Source: JBMNOU01 sp050943215
Lineage (GTDB): Bacteria > Bacillota > Clostridia > Christensenellales > SZUA-584
DNA length: 64,000 bases
NCBI GenBank assembly: GCA_050943215.1
Contig: JBMNOU010000003.1
Coordinates: 1-64,000, forward strand
Reading direction: 5' to 3'
Position numbers and translations under genes: made by a program. Position 1 is the first letter of the stretch. Each line of letters starts with the position of its first letter. This document shows positions 26,028-34,179 of the stretch, piece after piece. A model generated the notes under the pieces. It worked only from the letters and a program-made list of their open reading frames with translations, was not told the origin of the DNA and did no database searches.

Positions 26028-26056
26028 TTGACAAAGTTATTTAACGATGGTATAAT
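26028..26056 (+). promoter_or_regulatory. consensus promoter P1 upstream of rpmH
   Basis: Perfect TTGACA (26028-26033), 17-base spacer and perfect TATAAT (26051-26056). Transcripts from here meet a terminator about 60 bases on. Confidence 0.85.
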
Positions 26057-26062
26057 CTAAGC

Positions 26063-26155
26063 TGTACATAAAGCTGTTAGCTAAAAACCGAATGATTTAA
26101 ATTTTCATTGATTTAAATGAACCCAAATACCGTTAATCGCATTTGGGTTTTTATT
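26063..26155 (+). ncRNA. predicted short terminated transcript ahead of rpmH
   Basis: Promoter P1 predicts a start near 26063 and an intrinsic terminator ends near 26155, giving about 90 bases with no ORF preceded by a ribosome site. Inside are two copies of the palindrome ATTTAAAT (26094-26101, 26111-26118) that could pair with each other, and TTCATT/AATGAA, which overlaps the terminator's left arm by two bases and could compete with it. It may be a small RNA or an attenuated leader of the rpmH operon. No known RNA family is recognised. Confidence 0.45.
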
Positions 26156-26157
26156 TA
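26120..26157 (+). terminator. intrinsic terminator or attenuator upstream of rpmH
   Basis: AACCCAAAT (26120-26128) pairs perfectly with ATTTGGGTT (26141-26149) and a T-rich tail follows. It lies between promoters P1 and P2. Confidence 0.8.
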
Positions 26158-26186
26158 TAGTTATAAAAGGTGGGGCATCATTGTTG

Positions 26187-26215
26187 TTGACATTATCAGG
26201 TCACTTCAATATAAT
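26187..26215 (+). promoter_or_regulatory. consensus promoter P2 of rpmH
   Basis: Perfect TTGACA (26187-26192), 17-base spacer and perfect TATAAT (26210-26215), 56 bases before the rpmH start. Confidence 0.85.
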
Positions 26216-26271
26216 ATATTCGTCTGACCATAGGATATTGTGGTTGGCAAATATGTAAGAGGTAAGAGCTA

Positions 26272-26406
26272 ATGAAGATGACTTTTCAGCCTAAGAGAAG
26301 GCAGCGCAAGGTGGAGCACGGCTTTCGAAAGAGAATGAGCACAAAAGCCGGCAGAAACATTTTAAAACGCAGACGTGCAAAAGGAAGGAAAAAATTGTCC
26401 GCATAG
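26272..26406 (+). CDS. rpmH: 50S ribosomal protein L34
   Basis: A 44-residue, very basic protein of the large subunit. It has the family sequence TFQPKRRQRK, then HGFRKRMSTKAGRNILKRRR and the ending KGRKKLSA. AAGAGG stands 9 bases before the ATG. It is the first gene of the rpmH-rnpA-yidD-yidC-khpB cluster that flanks the origin in most Firmicutes. A small hairpin (ACGGTC/GACCGT, 26416-26430) without a T run lies before rnpA and may be a processing site. Confidence 0.97.
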   Translation: MKMTFQPKRRQRKVEHGFRKRMSTKAGRNILKRRRAKGRKKLSA

Positions 26407-26434
26407 TTTGGACTGACGGTCACTGACCGTTTGG

Positions 26435-26785
26435 ATGGAAGGTATATTGAGGCGTGAATATTCGCTTAGGCGTAATAAAGAGTTCAGGTATGTATACAGA
26501 AAAGGTCAAACTGTCTCGGACAGAAACCTTATACTCATATATGTCAGGACAAAAACACCTCATTTGAAGGTGGGTTTTTCGGTATCAAAAAAGCTGGGAA
26601 ACAGTGTGGAGCGAAACAGGATCAAACGAAGGATGAAAGAAGCTTTCTTTTCAATGTTGGATAATGTATCGCAGAAGAGTCTGATTGTGATGGTGCCCAG
26701 AGACAATGCAACAGGGCTGGAATTTCGGGATATACTTTTATCGATGGACAAGCTTTTAAGAAAAGCGGGACTGATGAAGAAATAA
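26435..26785 (+). CDS. rnpA: ribonuclease P protein component
   Basis: A 116-residue basic protein that binds RNase P RNA and helps mature tRNA 5' ends. The start region REYSLRRNKEFRYVYRKG, the central KVGFSVSKKLGNSVERN and the RNA-binding RNR motif (ERNRIKRRMKEA) are typical. ATG 26435 has no clear ribosome site; an in-frame TTG at 26447, four bases after GGAAGG, is an alternative that would match the usual short N-terminus. It follows rpmH and lies one base before yidD. Confidence 0.95.
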   Translation: MEGILRREYSLRRNKEFRYVYRKGQTVSDRNLILIYVRTKTPHLKVGFSVSKKLGNSVERNRIKRRMKEAFFSMLDNVSQKSLIVMVPRDNATGLEFRDILLSMDKLLRKAGLMKK

Positions 26786-26786
26786 T

Positions 26787-26996
26787 ATGAAGCGTATTTT
26801 GCTGGCTTTCGTGTGGTTTTATAGAAACGCGGTATCTCCTTACACGAGGCGATCGTGCCGATTTACGCCGACATGCTCGGAGTATGCTATGGAAGCACTC
26901 AACAAATACGGTGCATTCAAAGGTCTTGGACTTTCATTATTGCGTGTTCTAAGGTGTAATCCTTTTTGCAAAGGTGGGTATGATCCTGTCCCCTAA
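26787..26996 (+). CDS. yidD: membrane protein insertion efficiency factor YidD
   Basis: A 69-residue protein of the YidD family (UPF0161). It has the amphipathic N-terminal helix, then SCRFTPTCSEYAMEAL and the ending RCNPFCKGGYDPVP with conserved Cys residues. YidD supports YidC in inserting proteins into the membrane. It begins one base after the rnpA stop, and yidC begins 32 bases downstream. Confidence 0.95.
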   Translation: MKRILLAFVWFYRNAVSPYTRRSCRFTPTCSEYAMEALNKYGAFKGLGLSLLRVLRCNPFCKGGYDPVP

Positions 26997-27028
26997 TGGG
27001 GGTGCCTTAAAAATGGAGGATAACGAGC

Positions 27029-28006
27029 TTGGATTTTTTAAGCAACAACTTTATTTCTGATTTTTTTGTGATCGTGCTGAAAGGGGTATTCAATCTCGTT
27101 CAGAACTATTCCATTGCAATTATTGTTGTAACGATCGCAATCAGATTGCTGACGCTTCCGCTTGATTTGCGGCAGAAAAACAGTACTCGCAAGATGGCTC
27201 TGATACAACCTAAGATTGAATCATTAAAAAAACGCTATGCGAATAACCCTCAGCAGCTTCAGAAGAAACAACAGGAGCTGTATCGGAAAGAAGGCATTAA
27301 ACCGCTTGCGGGATGTCTTCCTATGCTGATTACTCTGCCGATATTTTTTGCTTTCTTTGGCGCTATGCGTGTTCTCGCAGCTGAACAGACCGTATCGTTT
27401 GTACTAAACGCACAGCATTTCGGCGAATCGGCATATAATCTGCCAAGCTGGCTTTGGGTTCATAACTTCTGGCAGCCAGACGCGGGCACAGCGGCGATAC
27501 TGCCCACTGCCAACGAGTTTGTTAGCTTTGTTCAGACTAATGCAACGTATATTAACCCGCAGTCTTTGCATATGCTCTCAAATGCAGGGCTGCTTAATTT
27601 TGACTTCACAAACGGGGTGCTTTTGAGCAATGTAACCAACACCGCAGGAGAAGTGGTAAGCGCCATACCCGCGTACGATACGCTAGTCGGCAATATTCTG
27701 CATGTTAACGGATTGACAGGATATAACAACGGATGGTTTATTCTTCCCGTTCTCGCAGGCGGATCGCTGTTTCTCCAGCAGAAGATTTCAATGGGTCAGA
27801 ATCCACAGATGGCATCTCAAGGCAAGTTTATGTTGTGGTTTTTCCCGTTGTTTTCGGTATATATCTGCACAACGGCAAACGCAGCGTTTTCCGTCTACTG
27901 GCTGTTTGCAAACATCTATGCTCTGGTGCAGCTACTGATACTCAACTATATTTATAAGAAACGGGACGAAAAGGCAAAACAGGGCATCATTGAGGAGGCT
28001 TCTTGA
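27029..28006 (+). CDS. yidC: membrane protein insertase YidC
   Basis: A 325-residue YidC/Oxa1/SpoIIIJ insertase. The first transmembrane region (about 20-45) leads to RLLTLPLDLRQKNSTRKM with the conserved hydrophilic-groove Arg, then a cytoplasmic helical hairpin (IESLKKRYANNPQQLQKKQQ is part of it), and further membrane segments at about 98-120, 235-250, 265-280 and 285-305. No lipobox is visible at the N-terminus. A TTG start follows ATGGAGGA at 8 bases. The loop between segments 2 and 3 (about 125-230) is longer than in Bacillus SpoIIIJ. It overlaps khpB by one base. Confidence 0.93.
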   Translation: MDFLSNNFISDFFVIVLKGVFNLVQNYSIAIIVVTIAIRLLTLPLDLRQKNSTRKMALIQPKIESLKKRYANNPQQLQKKQQELYRKEGIKPLAGCLPMLITLPIFFAFFGAMRVLAAEQTVSFVLNAQHFGESAYNLPSWLWVHNFWQPDAGTAAILPTANEFVSFVQTNATYINPQSLHMLSNAGLLNFDFTNGVLLSNVTNTAGEVVSAIPAYDTLVGNILHVNGLTGYNNGWFILPVLAGGSLFLQQKISMGQNPQMASQGKFMLWFFPLFSVYICTTANAAFSVYWLFANIYALVQLLILNYIYKKRDEKAKQGIIEEAS

Positions 28007-28782
28007 TGGAATATATCGAAACTAAAGGCAAGACGGTTGATGAAGCTGTATTTAGCGGTTTGTTAAAAATGGATTTGTCTATTGACGAGGTGGATATCGA
28101 AATTATTGATGAAGGCGGCGGTCTGTTTAGAAGCGCCAAAGTGAGGCTGATAAAAAAGAAAGACACAAGTGTTCCGGGCACTATTGAAATGGCATCGCAG
28201 GTTACAGAAAAAACGCAGCAGATTAAACAAATACCACAGCGCGAAATAAAAAAAGAAAAACCGGTAGCGCACAAACCGCAGCGAATATCGCAATTGGAAG
28301 AGAAAATTGCACACCAGGAGCCCGGAAATGATGCGGAAAAGTTCTTATTGGGATTGTTTTCGCATATGGGAGTATCTGTTTCTCTTAAGTCTGACAGTAC
28401 GGACGATATTATAAAGATCGATATGTCTGGCAAAGGTATGGGCAGGCTGATTGGCCGAAGGGGCGAAACACTTGACGCACTGCAATATTTAACTAGTCTT
28501 GTTGTGAATAACGGTAAAGAATCATATACTAAGATAATGCTGGATACAGAAAATTACCGTAAAAAACGTGAGGACGCGCTTAAGAGACTGGCGGCGCGAT
28601 TGGCTGATAAGGTGCAAAAGTCCGGAAAAAGGGTTGTGCTTGAGCCGATGAATCCTTACGAAAGGCGTATACTGCATGCGACATTGCAGGATTATTCAAA
28701 GGTTTACACATACAGCGAAGGGGAAGACCCATATAGGAGCGTTGTTGTGGCATTAAAGACAAAGAATGGTATTGCTGAATAA
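28006..28782 (+). CDS. khpB: RNA-binding protein KhpB (Jag/EloR)
   Basis: A 258-residue Jag protein: Jag_N domain (1-50, ETKGKTVDEAVFSGL and GGGLFRSAKVRL), a charged Lys/Gln-rich linker (about 55-105), a KH domain with LIGRRGETLDALQYLTSLV, and an R3H domain with EPMNPYERRILHATLQ and GEDPYRSVVVALK. KhpB binds RNA with KhpA and controls cell elongation in relatives. ATG 28006 overlaps the yidC stop (TGATG) and GAGGAGG lies 7 bases upstream. A strong terminator follows. Confidence 0.95.
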   Translation: MEYIETKGKTVDEAVFSGLLKMDLSIDEVDIEIIDEGGGLFRSAKVRLIKKKDTSVPGTIEMASQVTEKTQQIKQIPQREIKKEKPVAHKPQRISQLEEKIAHQEPGNDAEKFLLGLFSHMGVSVSLKSDSTDDIIKIDMSGKGMGRLIGRRGETLDALQYLTSLVVNNGKESYTKIMLDTENYRKKREDALKRLAARLADKVQKSGKRVVLEPMNPYERRILHATLQDYSKVYTYSEGEDPYRSVVVALKTKNGIAE

Positions 28783-28807
28783 TAGAACAGTCTTAAAATA
28801 AAGAAAC

Positions 28808-28840
28808 AAAAGCGGAGCCTGCTGGCTCCGCTTTTGTTTT
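28808..28840. terminator. strong bidirectional terminator after khpB
   Basis: A perfect 12-base stem AAAAGCGGAGCC/GGCTCCGCTTTT with loop TGCT, then GTTTT. It separates khpB from the convergent isomerase gene. Confidence 0.9.
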
Positions 28841-28872
28841 GCATATATGACAGATGTATTTCCTTATTTTAC

Positions 28873-29661
28873 TTAAATAGAATTCATATATTCCATGTAC
28901 TGCGCGAACGCAATGCTGGGTTCTTCGAGAGACAGGTCCCAACGCTTTACCCACTCAAGCGAATAATATCCTTTGTACCCGAAGTCTTCAAGTGCACGAA
29001 TGGCTTCAGCCACGGGAACATCGCCCTCGCCGACGATCTTATAGGATACTTTTTTCCCGTTTATCACCGAATCTTTGATATGGACATGTTTGACATAAGG
29101 CCCTATTTTTGTAAGCGTATAGGCTGGGCTTTCGCCGAAAAAACGGTACGGATGATGAATATCGTAGAGGATGCCTACGTTATCGTTTTTAATTTCAGAT
29201 AAAAGCACAGCCAACGATTTCGATTTTGCAAAAAAACCGTTCGTTTCCACAAGCGGCATTACGTTTTTGTTTTTTGCATATTGTGCGATTTCTGTAAGAT
29301 TCAAAAGGATTGTTTTAAGGCTGATATCGTCTGAAGGGGAAGGCGCCTTGTCACCAAGCACCCTGATATACGGTGCACCCAGCGCGCTTGCCGTATCCAC
29401 GTATGCTTTGGCTTTTTCCAGATCGTTTTCGTCGTTTAAGTCACATGAGGATGTGAGACAGGGTATTGAAAGAGACAGGTTTTTTAGCTTGCTGATTGTT
29501 TTTTCTATCTTTGAAGGGGAAAAACTTAAGATAGCTGGCGCATAAAGCTCGCCTAAAACTCCTCTGATCTCAATGCCGTCATATCCAAGATCAGAAGCAA
29601 CCGAAACGATATCAGAAAAAGACCACTTAGGGCATCCAAGTGTGGAAAAACATGTTTTCAT
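28873..29661 (-). CDS. TIM-barrel sugar-phosphate isomerase/epimerase
   Basis: A 262-residue protein of the xylose isomerase-like/AP endonuclease 2 TIM-barrel family. Probable metal ligands are Glu in PLVETNGFF, Asp and His in ILYDIHHPYRF, His in KHVHIKDS, and Glu in YSLEWVKRW. The start KTCFSTLGCPKWSF and GYDGIEIRG are typical of sugar epimerases. The substrate cannot be read from sequence; inositol catabolism or ketose epimerisation are possible. GGAGG stands 6 bases before the ATG. Confidence 0.8.
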   Translation of the reverse strand: MKTCFSTLGCPKWSFSDIVSVASDLGYDGIEIRGVLGELYAPAILSFSPSKIEKTISKLKNLSLSIPCLTSSCDLNDENDLEKAKAYVDTASALGAPYIRVLGDKAPSPSDDISLKTILLNLTEIAQYAKNKNVMPLVETNGFFAKSKSLAVLLSEIKNDNVGILYDIHHPYRFFGESPAYTLTKIGPYVKHVHIKDSVINGKKVSYKIVGEGDVPVAEAIRALEDFGYKGYYSLEWVKRWDLSLEEPSIAFAQYMEYMNSI

Positions 29662-29725
29662 TGGCAGCCTCCATATACAATACTAAATATATTATAAAAC
29701 AAATGTCAGTAAAATGCCACCAGTG

Positions 29726-31510
29726 TTATTCAATGTTCATGGTATTTTTGAAGTTAGACAACGCTACTTTGAATTCATGCATTGTGTTTTTTACCGGAGC
29801 TTCGCCGTTAAAATCCACGCCGGCTTTCTTAAGGAGGTTTAGCGGATAATCGCTTCCGCCGCTTTTTAAAAATTCTTTATAAGCCTCAAGCACTCCCGGC
29901 TTTTTTTCGTAGATTCCTGTTGCAATCATTACTGCAGAAGAAAAACCGGTCGCGTATTTATATACGTAAAAGGCGTTGTAAAAATGCGGTATTCTTGCCC
30001 ATTCTAGGGATATCGCATCGCACGTTTTCATGCTGGTTCCATAGTACATCTTATTAAGCTCGGCATATTTTTTAGACAAGGTTTCATGGGTCAGCGGCTG
30101 ACCCGACTCGTACATAGCGTGTGAGATTTTCTCGAATTCGGCAAACATAGTCTGTCGCAGCACGGTGGTTCTGAATTGGTCAAGGTAGTGATTGAGCACA
30201 TATTTTTTTAATTCCTCATCAGCGGTTTTTAAAAGGTATTTGGTTAAAAGAATCTCGTTGACTGTTGATGCCACCTCCGCTACGAAAATCGTATACGATG
30301 CAAGCGGGTAAGGTTGGTTCTGACTCGAATACCATGAATGCATCGCGTGACCAAGTTCGTGCGCGATTGTAAATACGCTGTCAAGGTCGCCTCTGTGGTT
30401 AAGCAGTACATACGGATGTGTGCCGTAGGGTCCCCACGAATAGGCACCACTAGTTTTGCCTTCGTTTTCAAAAACATCTATCCAGCCTTCGTTGCGGGCG
30501 CGTTGTAGCAGCATTACATATTCGTTGTCCATCACCGAGAGGGCATCTATGGTCAGGTCCATCGCCTGTTCATAGCTATATTTTTTGCCGGTATCTTTTA
30601 CTAGCGGAGCATAAATATCATACATTGCAATCTCATCAAGCCCCAAAAGTTTTTTTCTTATCTCAATATAGTCGTACATGATATCGAGATTGTCATGCAC
30701 GCAAGAAATCAGACCGTCATACAGCGAGACAGGCACATTGTCTGCAAAAAGTGCTTTTGAGAGCGCATTTTCATACCCCCTGACACGCGCATAAAACACA
30801 TCTTTCTTGACGCTTGTGGAGTATGCAGCTGCAATAGTGTTGATGCTGCCGCGGAAAGCCTCATAATAAGTCTTAAATGTATCTTTGCGTACCTGACGAT
30901 CCGTACTTTGCATAAGCTCAATGAACTTTCCATGAGTCAGTTTGATTTCTCCTTCATCCGTAAGGATGCTGCCTAATTTGATGTCCGCATTGTTCAGCAT
31001 AGTAAAGATATTCTGTGCGCCCGAAGCAAAGTCTGCGCTCATCGAGAGTATCCTCTCCTCGCTTTCACCCAAAACATGTTTTTTCTGACGTATCGTATCT
31101 TTTATCATAAACGCATACGGAGAAAGCGCCTTTTCCTCAGAAATAAAACTAAGCAGCGTTTCCTCGCTTTGCGCAAGCAGTGCGGGTGATACAAACGAGG
31201 TTTCTCCCGAGACGGCAACATACAGCGACATTGCCCTGTCCGTCATGGCCTGATACAACGTATTGGCATTATCTTCATCCCTTCGCATTTTTGCATACAC
31301 ATAAAGCCTTTCGCATAGCAGCGATGCTTCATCGATACGGGAAAGAGCATCGGCTAAGGCTTGCGCACTATTAGTAAAGCCTTTTTTTAAACTTTTTAGT
31401 GTCGGGAGCATGGCCTGAAGTTTCTTAAAATCCAGCTCCCAGTCCGTGTTCGATGCATAAATATCTTCAAGAGTCCATTTGTATTTGTTATCTATTTCGC
31501 TTCGTTTCAT
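29726..31510 (-). CDS. pepF: oligoendopeptidase F
   Basis: A 594-residue M3-family metallopeptidase. The zinc-binding HExxH is in IAHELGHAMHSW at about residue 387, with the third ligand Glu in VAEVASTVNE about 25 residues later. The N-terminal half is the helical domain of the family, starting with RSEIDNKYKWTLEDIY. PepF digests 7- to 17-residue peptides in the cytoplasm. No signal peptide is present. GGAGG lies before the ATG, and a 64-base gap separates it from the downstream isomerase gene. Confidence 0.94.
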   Translation of the reverse strand: MKRSEIDNKYKWTLEDIYASNTDWELDFKKLQAMLPTLKSLKKGFTNSAQALADALSRIDEASLLCERLYVYAKMRRDEDNANTLYQAMTDRAMSLYVAVSGETSFVSPALLAQSEETLLSFISEEKALSPYAFMIKDTIRQKKHVLGESEERILSMSADFASGAQNIFTMLNNADIKLGSILTDEGEIKLTHGKFIELMQSTDRQVRKDTFKTYYEAFRGSINTIAAAYSTSVKKDVFYARVRGYENALSKALFADNVPVSLYDGLISCVHDNLDIMYDYIEIRKKLLGLDEIAMYDIYAPLVKDTGKKYSYEQAMDLTIDALSVMDNEYVMLLQRARNEGWIDVFENEGKTSGAYSWGPYGTHPYVLLNHRGDLDSVFTIAHELGHAMHSWYSSQNQPYPLASYTIFVAEVASTVNEILLTKYLLKTADEELKKYVLNHYLDQFRTTVLRQTMFAEFEKISHAMYESGQPLTHETLSKKYAELNKMYYGTSMKTCDAISLEWARIPHFYNAFYVYKYATGFSSAVMIATGIYEKKPGVLEAYKEFLKSGGSDYPLNLLKKAGVDFNGEAPVKNTMHEFKVALSNFKNTMNIE

Positions 31511-31573
31511 AATGCCTCCAAAAATATATATTATTTATCATTATGCCCCAAACGTTGCTGTACAACCGTGGTG

Positions 31574-32500
31574 TTAATAACGGATATCGTTTCCTTTGAA
31601 AAGGATTTTTTGTGACGACTTTTTGTCCATCAGTCTTGAATGAATACGATCGCCATAACGGTCCTTAAGCTTGTGGAAAGGCAAGTTGGTTATAATCAAT
31701 GTATTGAGGTCTGCGCAATTCCTCTCGTTTAACAGATCAAACAAATATTCTTTTGTCACATTCCGGGTCATAGGTTCTGTACCTATATCATCGATAATCA
31801 AAAGAGGCACCTCGAAAATAGGATTAAGATCAACATTTTCACCAAGCCTGTCCTGATGGAAAAGCGAAAATAGCCGATATGCCGTATAATACGCAGCCGT
31901 ATATCCGCGTTCGATCACGCGGCGCATAATGCATTTTGACAGAAATGTTTTGCCAAGGCCTGTTGCGCCCGACAATAGCAATATTGGTTTGCTACCCGGA
32001 AAAGCATCTGCGTATGCTTCGCATAATATTTTTATTTTCTGCATTATCTCTTTTTGCGATCTGCCATTGTCTATCGGTGTATCGTCGAAAACATTTATAT
32101 CAAATTGTTCAAAGCTGATGCTGTTATCCGTCAGGCGGGCTTCGTCAAGCTTGTCTTCAAGAACGCGTTTTTTAAAGCACTCACATCTCATCGCGTTATC
32201 GCGCATACCTGTGTCACGGCAGACTGGGCATCTGTAAATCGGATCAAGATAATGCGCGTTAAACCCGTTTTCTGTCAGCAGCTTCGTGGCTTTTTCTATT
32301 AAATCATGAATTTTTTTTGAATTATCTGAGTCGCCAGTCAAAGCTTGTTTGATTCGTATTAGCTGCAGTGATTTGATCTGCAAATGGAGATCTTTCATCT
32401 CGGGGATTTTTTTATATACTTCCCTAAGACGCAACTCTTCTTTTTTTGAATTCTGTGCGCGGGTACGATCATATTCCGCGATAACTTCGGATATGCCCAA
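31574..32500 (-). CDS. DnaC/DnaI-type helicase loader
   Basis: A 308-residue AAA+ ATPase. The N-terminal helical region (1-85) leads into a Cys cluster, YRCPVCRDTG and MRCECFKKR, that should bind zinc, as in IstB/DnaC relatives of Clostridia. The ATPase core has Walker A (SGATGLGKTFLSK), Walker B (LLIIDDIGTEP), sensor 1 (LIITNLPF) and an Arg finger region (DRIHSRLMD). It loads the replicative helicase at the origin. The DnaD-like gene ends 3 bases upstream, so both form one operon for replication start. Confidence 0.9.
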   Translation of the reverse strand: MGISEVIAEYDRTRAQNSKKEELRLREVYKKIPEMKDLHLQIKSLQLIRIKQALTGDSDNSKKIHDLIEKATKLLTENGFNAHYLDPIYRCPVCRDTGMRDNAMRCECFKKRVLEDKLDEARLTDNSISFEQFDINVFDDTPIDNGRSQKEIMQKIKILCEAYADAFPGSKPILLLSGATGLGKTFLSKCIMRRVIERGYTAAYYTAYRLFSLFHQDRLGENVDLNPIFEVPLLIIDDIGTEPMTRNVTKEYLFDLLNERNCADLNTLIITNLPFHKLKDRYGDRIHSRLMDKKSSQKILFKGNDIRY

Positions 32501-32503
32501 TTG

Positions 32504-33928
32504 TCAAGCTCCTTCGTCTGCAAAAAGATCCTCGGCAAGATGATCGTAATTTTCCGTTGGCCTCTCAAACCCCTCACCTTTCAGAGCTATGCTCTGCCTG
32601 CTTGTATATTTTTGTGTTTCCCGCTGGGCGTCCTTTAGTGATTTCACCCCAGCGGCGCGCCAATTGGATATTATCGTATTAAGATACCGATATGGATTAT
32701 CAGATAAAGAGCTAATCTCTGCCGCAAGGAGTATAGCATCGTGGCTGAGAGACCCCTCTTTGGTCCAACGGATATATATTTTTCTATGCGCATCGATAAC
32801 TTTTCTAGAAATACCGGCAGCCTTGAAAACGGATTTAATGCGTTGATCAAGCGCCTGTCTTTCGGAGATATACGCTTTAGCTTCATTGATCGTAAATATC
32901 CGATTGTTATACCAGTCTGTTAGTATTTCATCCAGACAGCCAAAAGGCAACTTGCTGCGCGTATCCGTTATCTTTGCTGCCATAACAAGCATCTCGTAAT
33001 CGAACCCATAAACGCTTGTCCATTTTAAATATAGGCTTTCATACTCGAACGACGGTCTTAAGCCAGATTCCCCGACCATATGCATCAGTTCTTTTATATT
33101 CTTTGACATGGTATCGCTAAGCTGCTTACTTTCAGAAATTTTCCTCGACGTGGTGTCGCCCTTTTCCTTTAACCGCTCAAGTATTCTGTCAAGATACTTC
33201 ATGCTAGGTTCTCTTGCGGCTGTGGTATGCGCGCATGCGGTGAGGATCGCGTCCAGTGTAAATCCCCATTGACTTGTCCATTTATCGAACAAAGCGGTCT
33301 CGTCTTTCGTTGGCCCCCGGCTTGAAATGCCGAGCTGTTTTAAAACGCGCGGTACGCCGGACGAGAGCGTTTGATATAAAGCGATCTTTTCCCTTGCTTC
33401 CTCTTCTGTAGTGATGTTTTCTTCCTCTGCCCAGGATTTCGCTACTTTATCCATGTAAGAAATGGATACGCGTCTGCCTTTCATCAGTACACAATATTCT
33501 GCAAGGATCAAAACCACCTTTTTCGGGAGGTGGAACATATCCGTATAATCGTATATCTTTAAATATTCATGTGGTGAAAGCTGGCGTGACCCAAAGATGT
33601 TTTGCAGCTTTTGGTTAAATTCTCGTTCCGTATAAATATCTTCCTGTTTGTCAAGATTAAACATGCCAAACTCAAAACAGAGCTTTTCGGTGTTAACAAT
33701 ACGCGCGAAACCCTTCTTCTGCCAGTACTCATACGCCTCGATCACTTCTCTCTCGCTCATGCCAAGGCGCGCACAAAACATGCCAAAATCAATGTCCTGG
33801 TTGGTCGAGCAATACATAAGGCCTAAAAGATATGACGCCGTATATTTTTCGGGTGCGCCGGGACAGCATTCGATAAACCTATTTGGAACGGCTGTGCTTT
33901 TCGTATTATTTTTAAGTTGCAACTGCAT
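32504..33928 (-). CDS. DnaD-like replication initiation protein with repeated domains
   Basis: A 474-residue protein. The N-terminal 100 residues look like the winged-helix DnaD/DnaB N-domain. After it the sequence repeats a DnaB_2-type module four times: about 115-185 (YMDKVAKSWAEEENITT), 207-262 (YLDRILERLKEKG), 295-358 (CLDEILTDWYNN) and 380-445 (YLNTIISNWRAAGV). Each has an aromatic-rich helix followed by the [YC]-[LM]-x-x-[IV] pattern. DnaD-type proteins bind and remodel origin DNA and help load the helicase with the DnaC-like partner encoded next. Bacillus DnaD has a single such module. Confidence 0.85.
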   Translation of the reverse strand: MQLQLKNNTKSTAVPNRFIECCPGAPEKYTASYLLGLMYCSTNQDIDFGMFCARLGMSEREVIEAYEYWQKKGFARIVNTEKLCFEFGMFNLDKQEDIYTEREFNQKLQNIFGSRQLSPHEYLKIYDYTDMFHLPKKVVLILAEYCVLMKGRRVSISYMDKVAKSWAEEENITTEEEAREKIALYQTLSSGVPRVLKQLGISSRGPTKDETALFDKWTSQWGFTLDAILTACAHTTAAREPSMKYLDRILERLKEKGDTTSRKISESKQLSDTMSKNIKELMHMVGESGLRPSFEYESLYLKWTSVYGFDYEMLVMAAKITDTRSKLPFGCLDEILTDWYNNRIFTINEAKAYISERQALDQRIKSVFKAAGISRKVIDAHRKIYIRWTKEGSLSHDAILLAAEISSLSDNPYRYLNTIISNWRAAGVKSLKDAQRETQKYTSRQSIALKGEGFERPTENYDHLAEDLFADEGA

Positions 33929-34096
33929 TCTTTAACACCCCTTTATAACGTATTTGTATCATATCACACACAAACGGCTTTTGACATATGAATAAAAAAA
34001 TTTATCATTAGCAATCTTTATATGTACTTTAGTATACGATAGCATCAAGATACGGTCAAATCATGGGTGTATATATCTGTGTCATTATTTTTTGGG

Positions 34097-34125
34097 TTGA
34101 TAGAAAATAAATTACCTGCTATACT
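34097..34125 (+). promoter_or_regulatory. sigma-A promoter of murA
   Basis: TTGATA (34097-34102) and TATACT (34120-34125) with a 17-base spacer, 55 bases before the murA ATG. The rest of the gap 33929-34096 holds nothing recognisable. Confidence 0.7.
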
Positions 34126-34157
34126 CTACATTATTAACAGACAACGACGGAGGTTGG

Positions 34158-34178
34158 GTGCTGTTGTGCACGTTTTAA
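34158..34178 (+). promoter_or_regulatory. possible six-codon leader ORF before murA
   Basis: A GTG 4 bases after GACGGAGG opens a frame of six codons (MLLCTF) and stops one base before the murA ATG. The only strong ribosome site in the leader belongs to this mini-ORF, so murA may be translated by re-initiation. Confidence 0.35.
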
Positions 34179-34179
34179 T

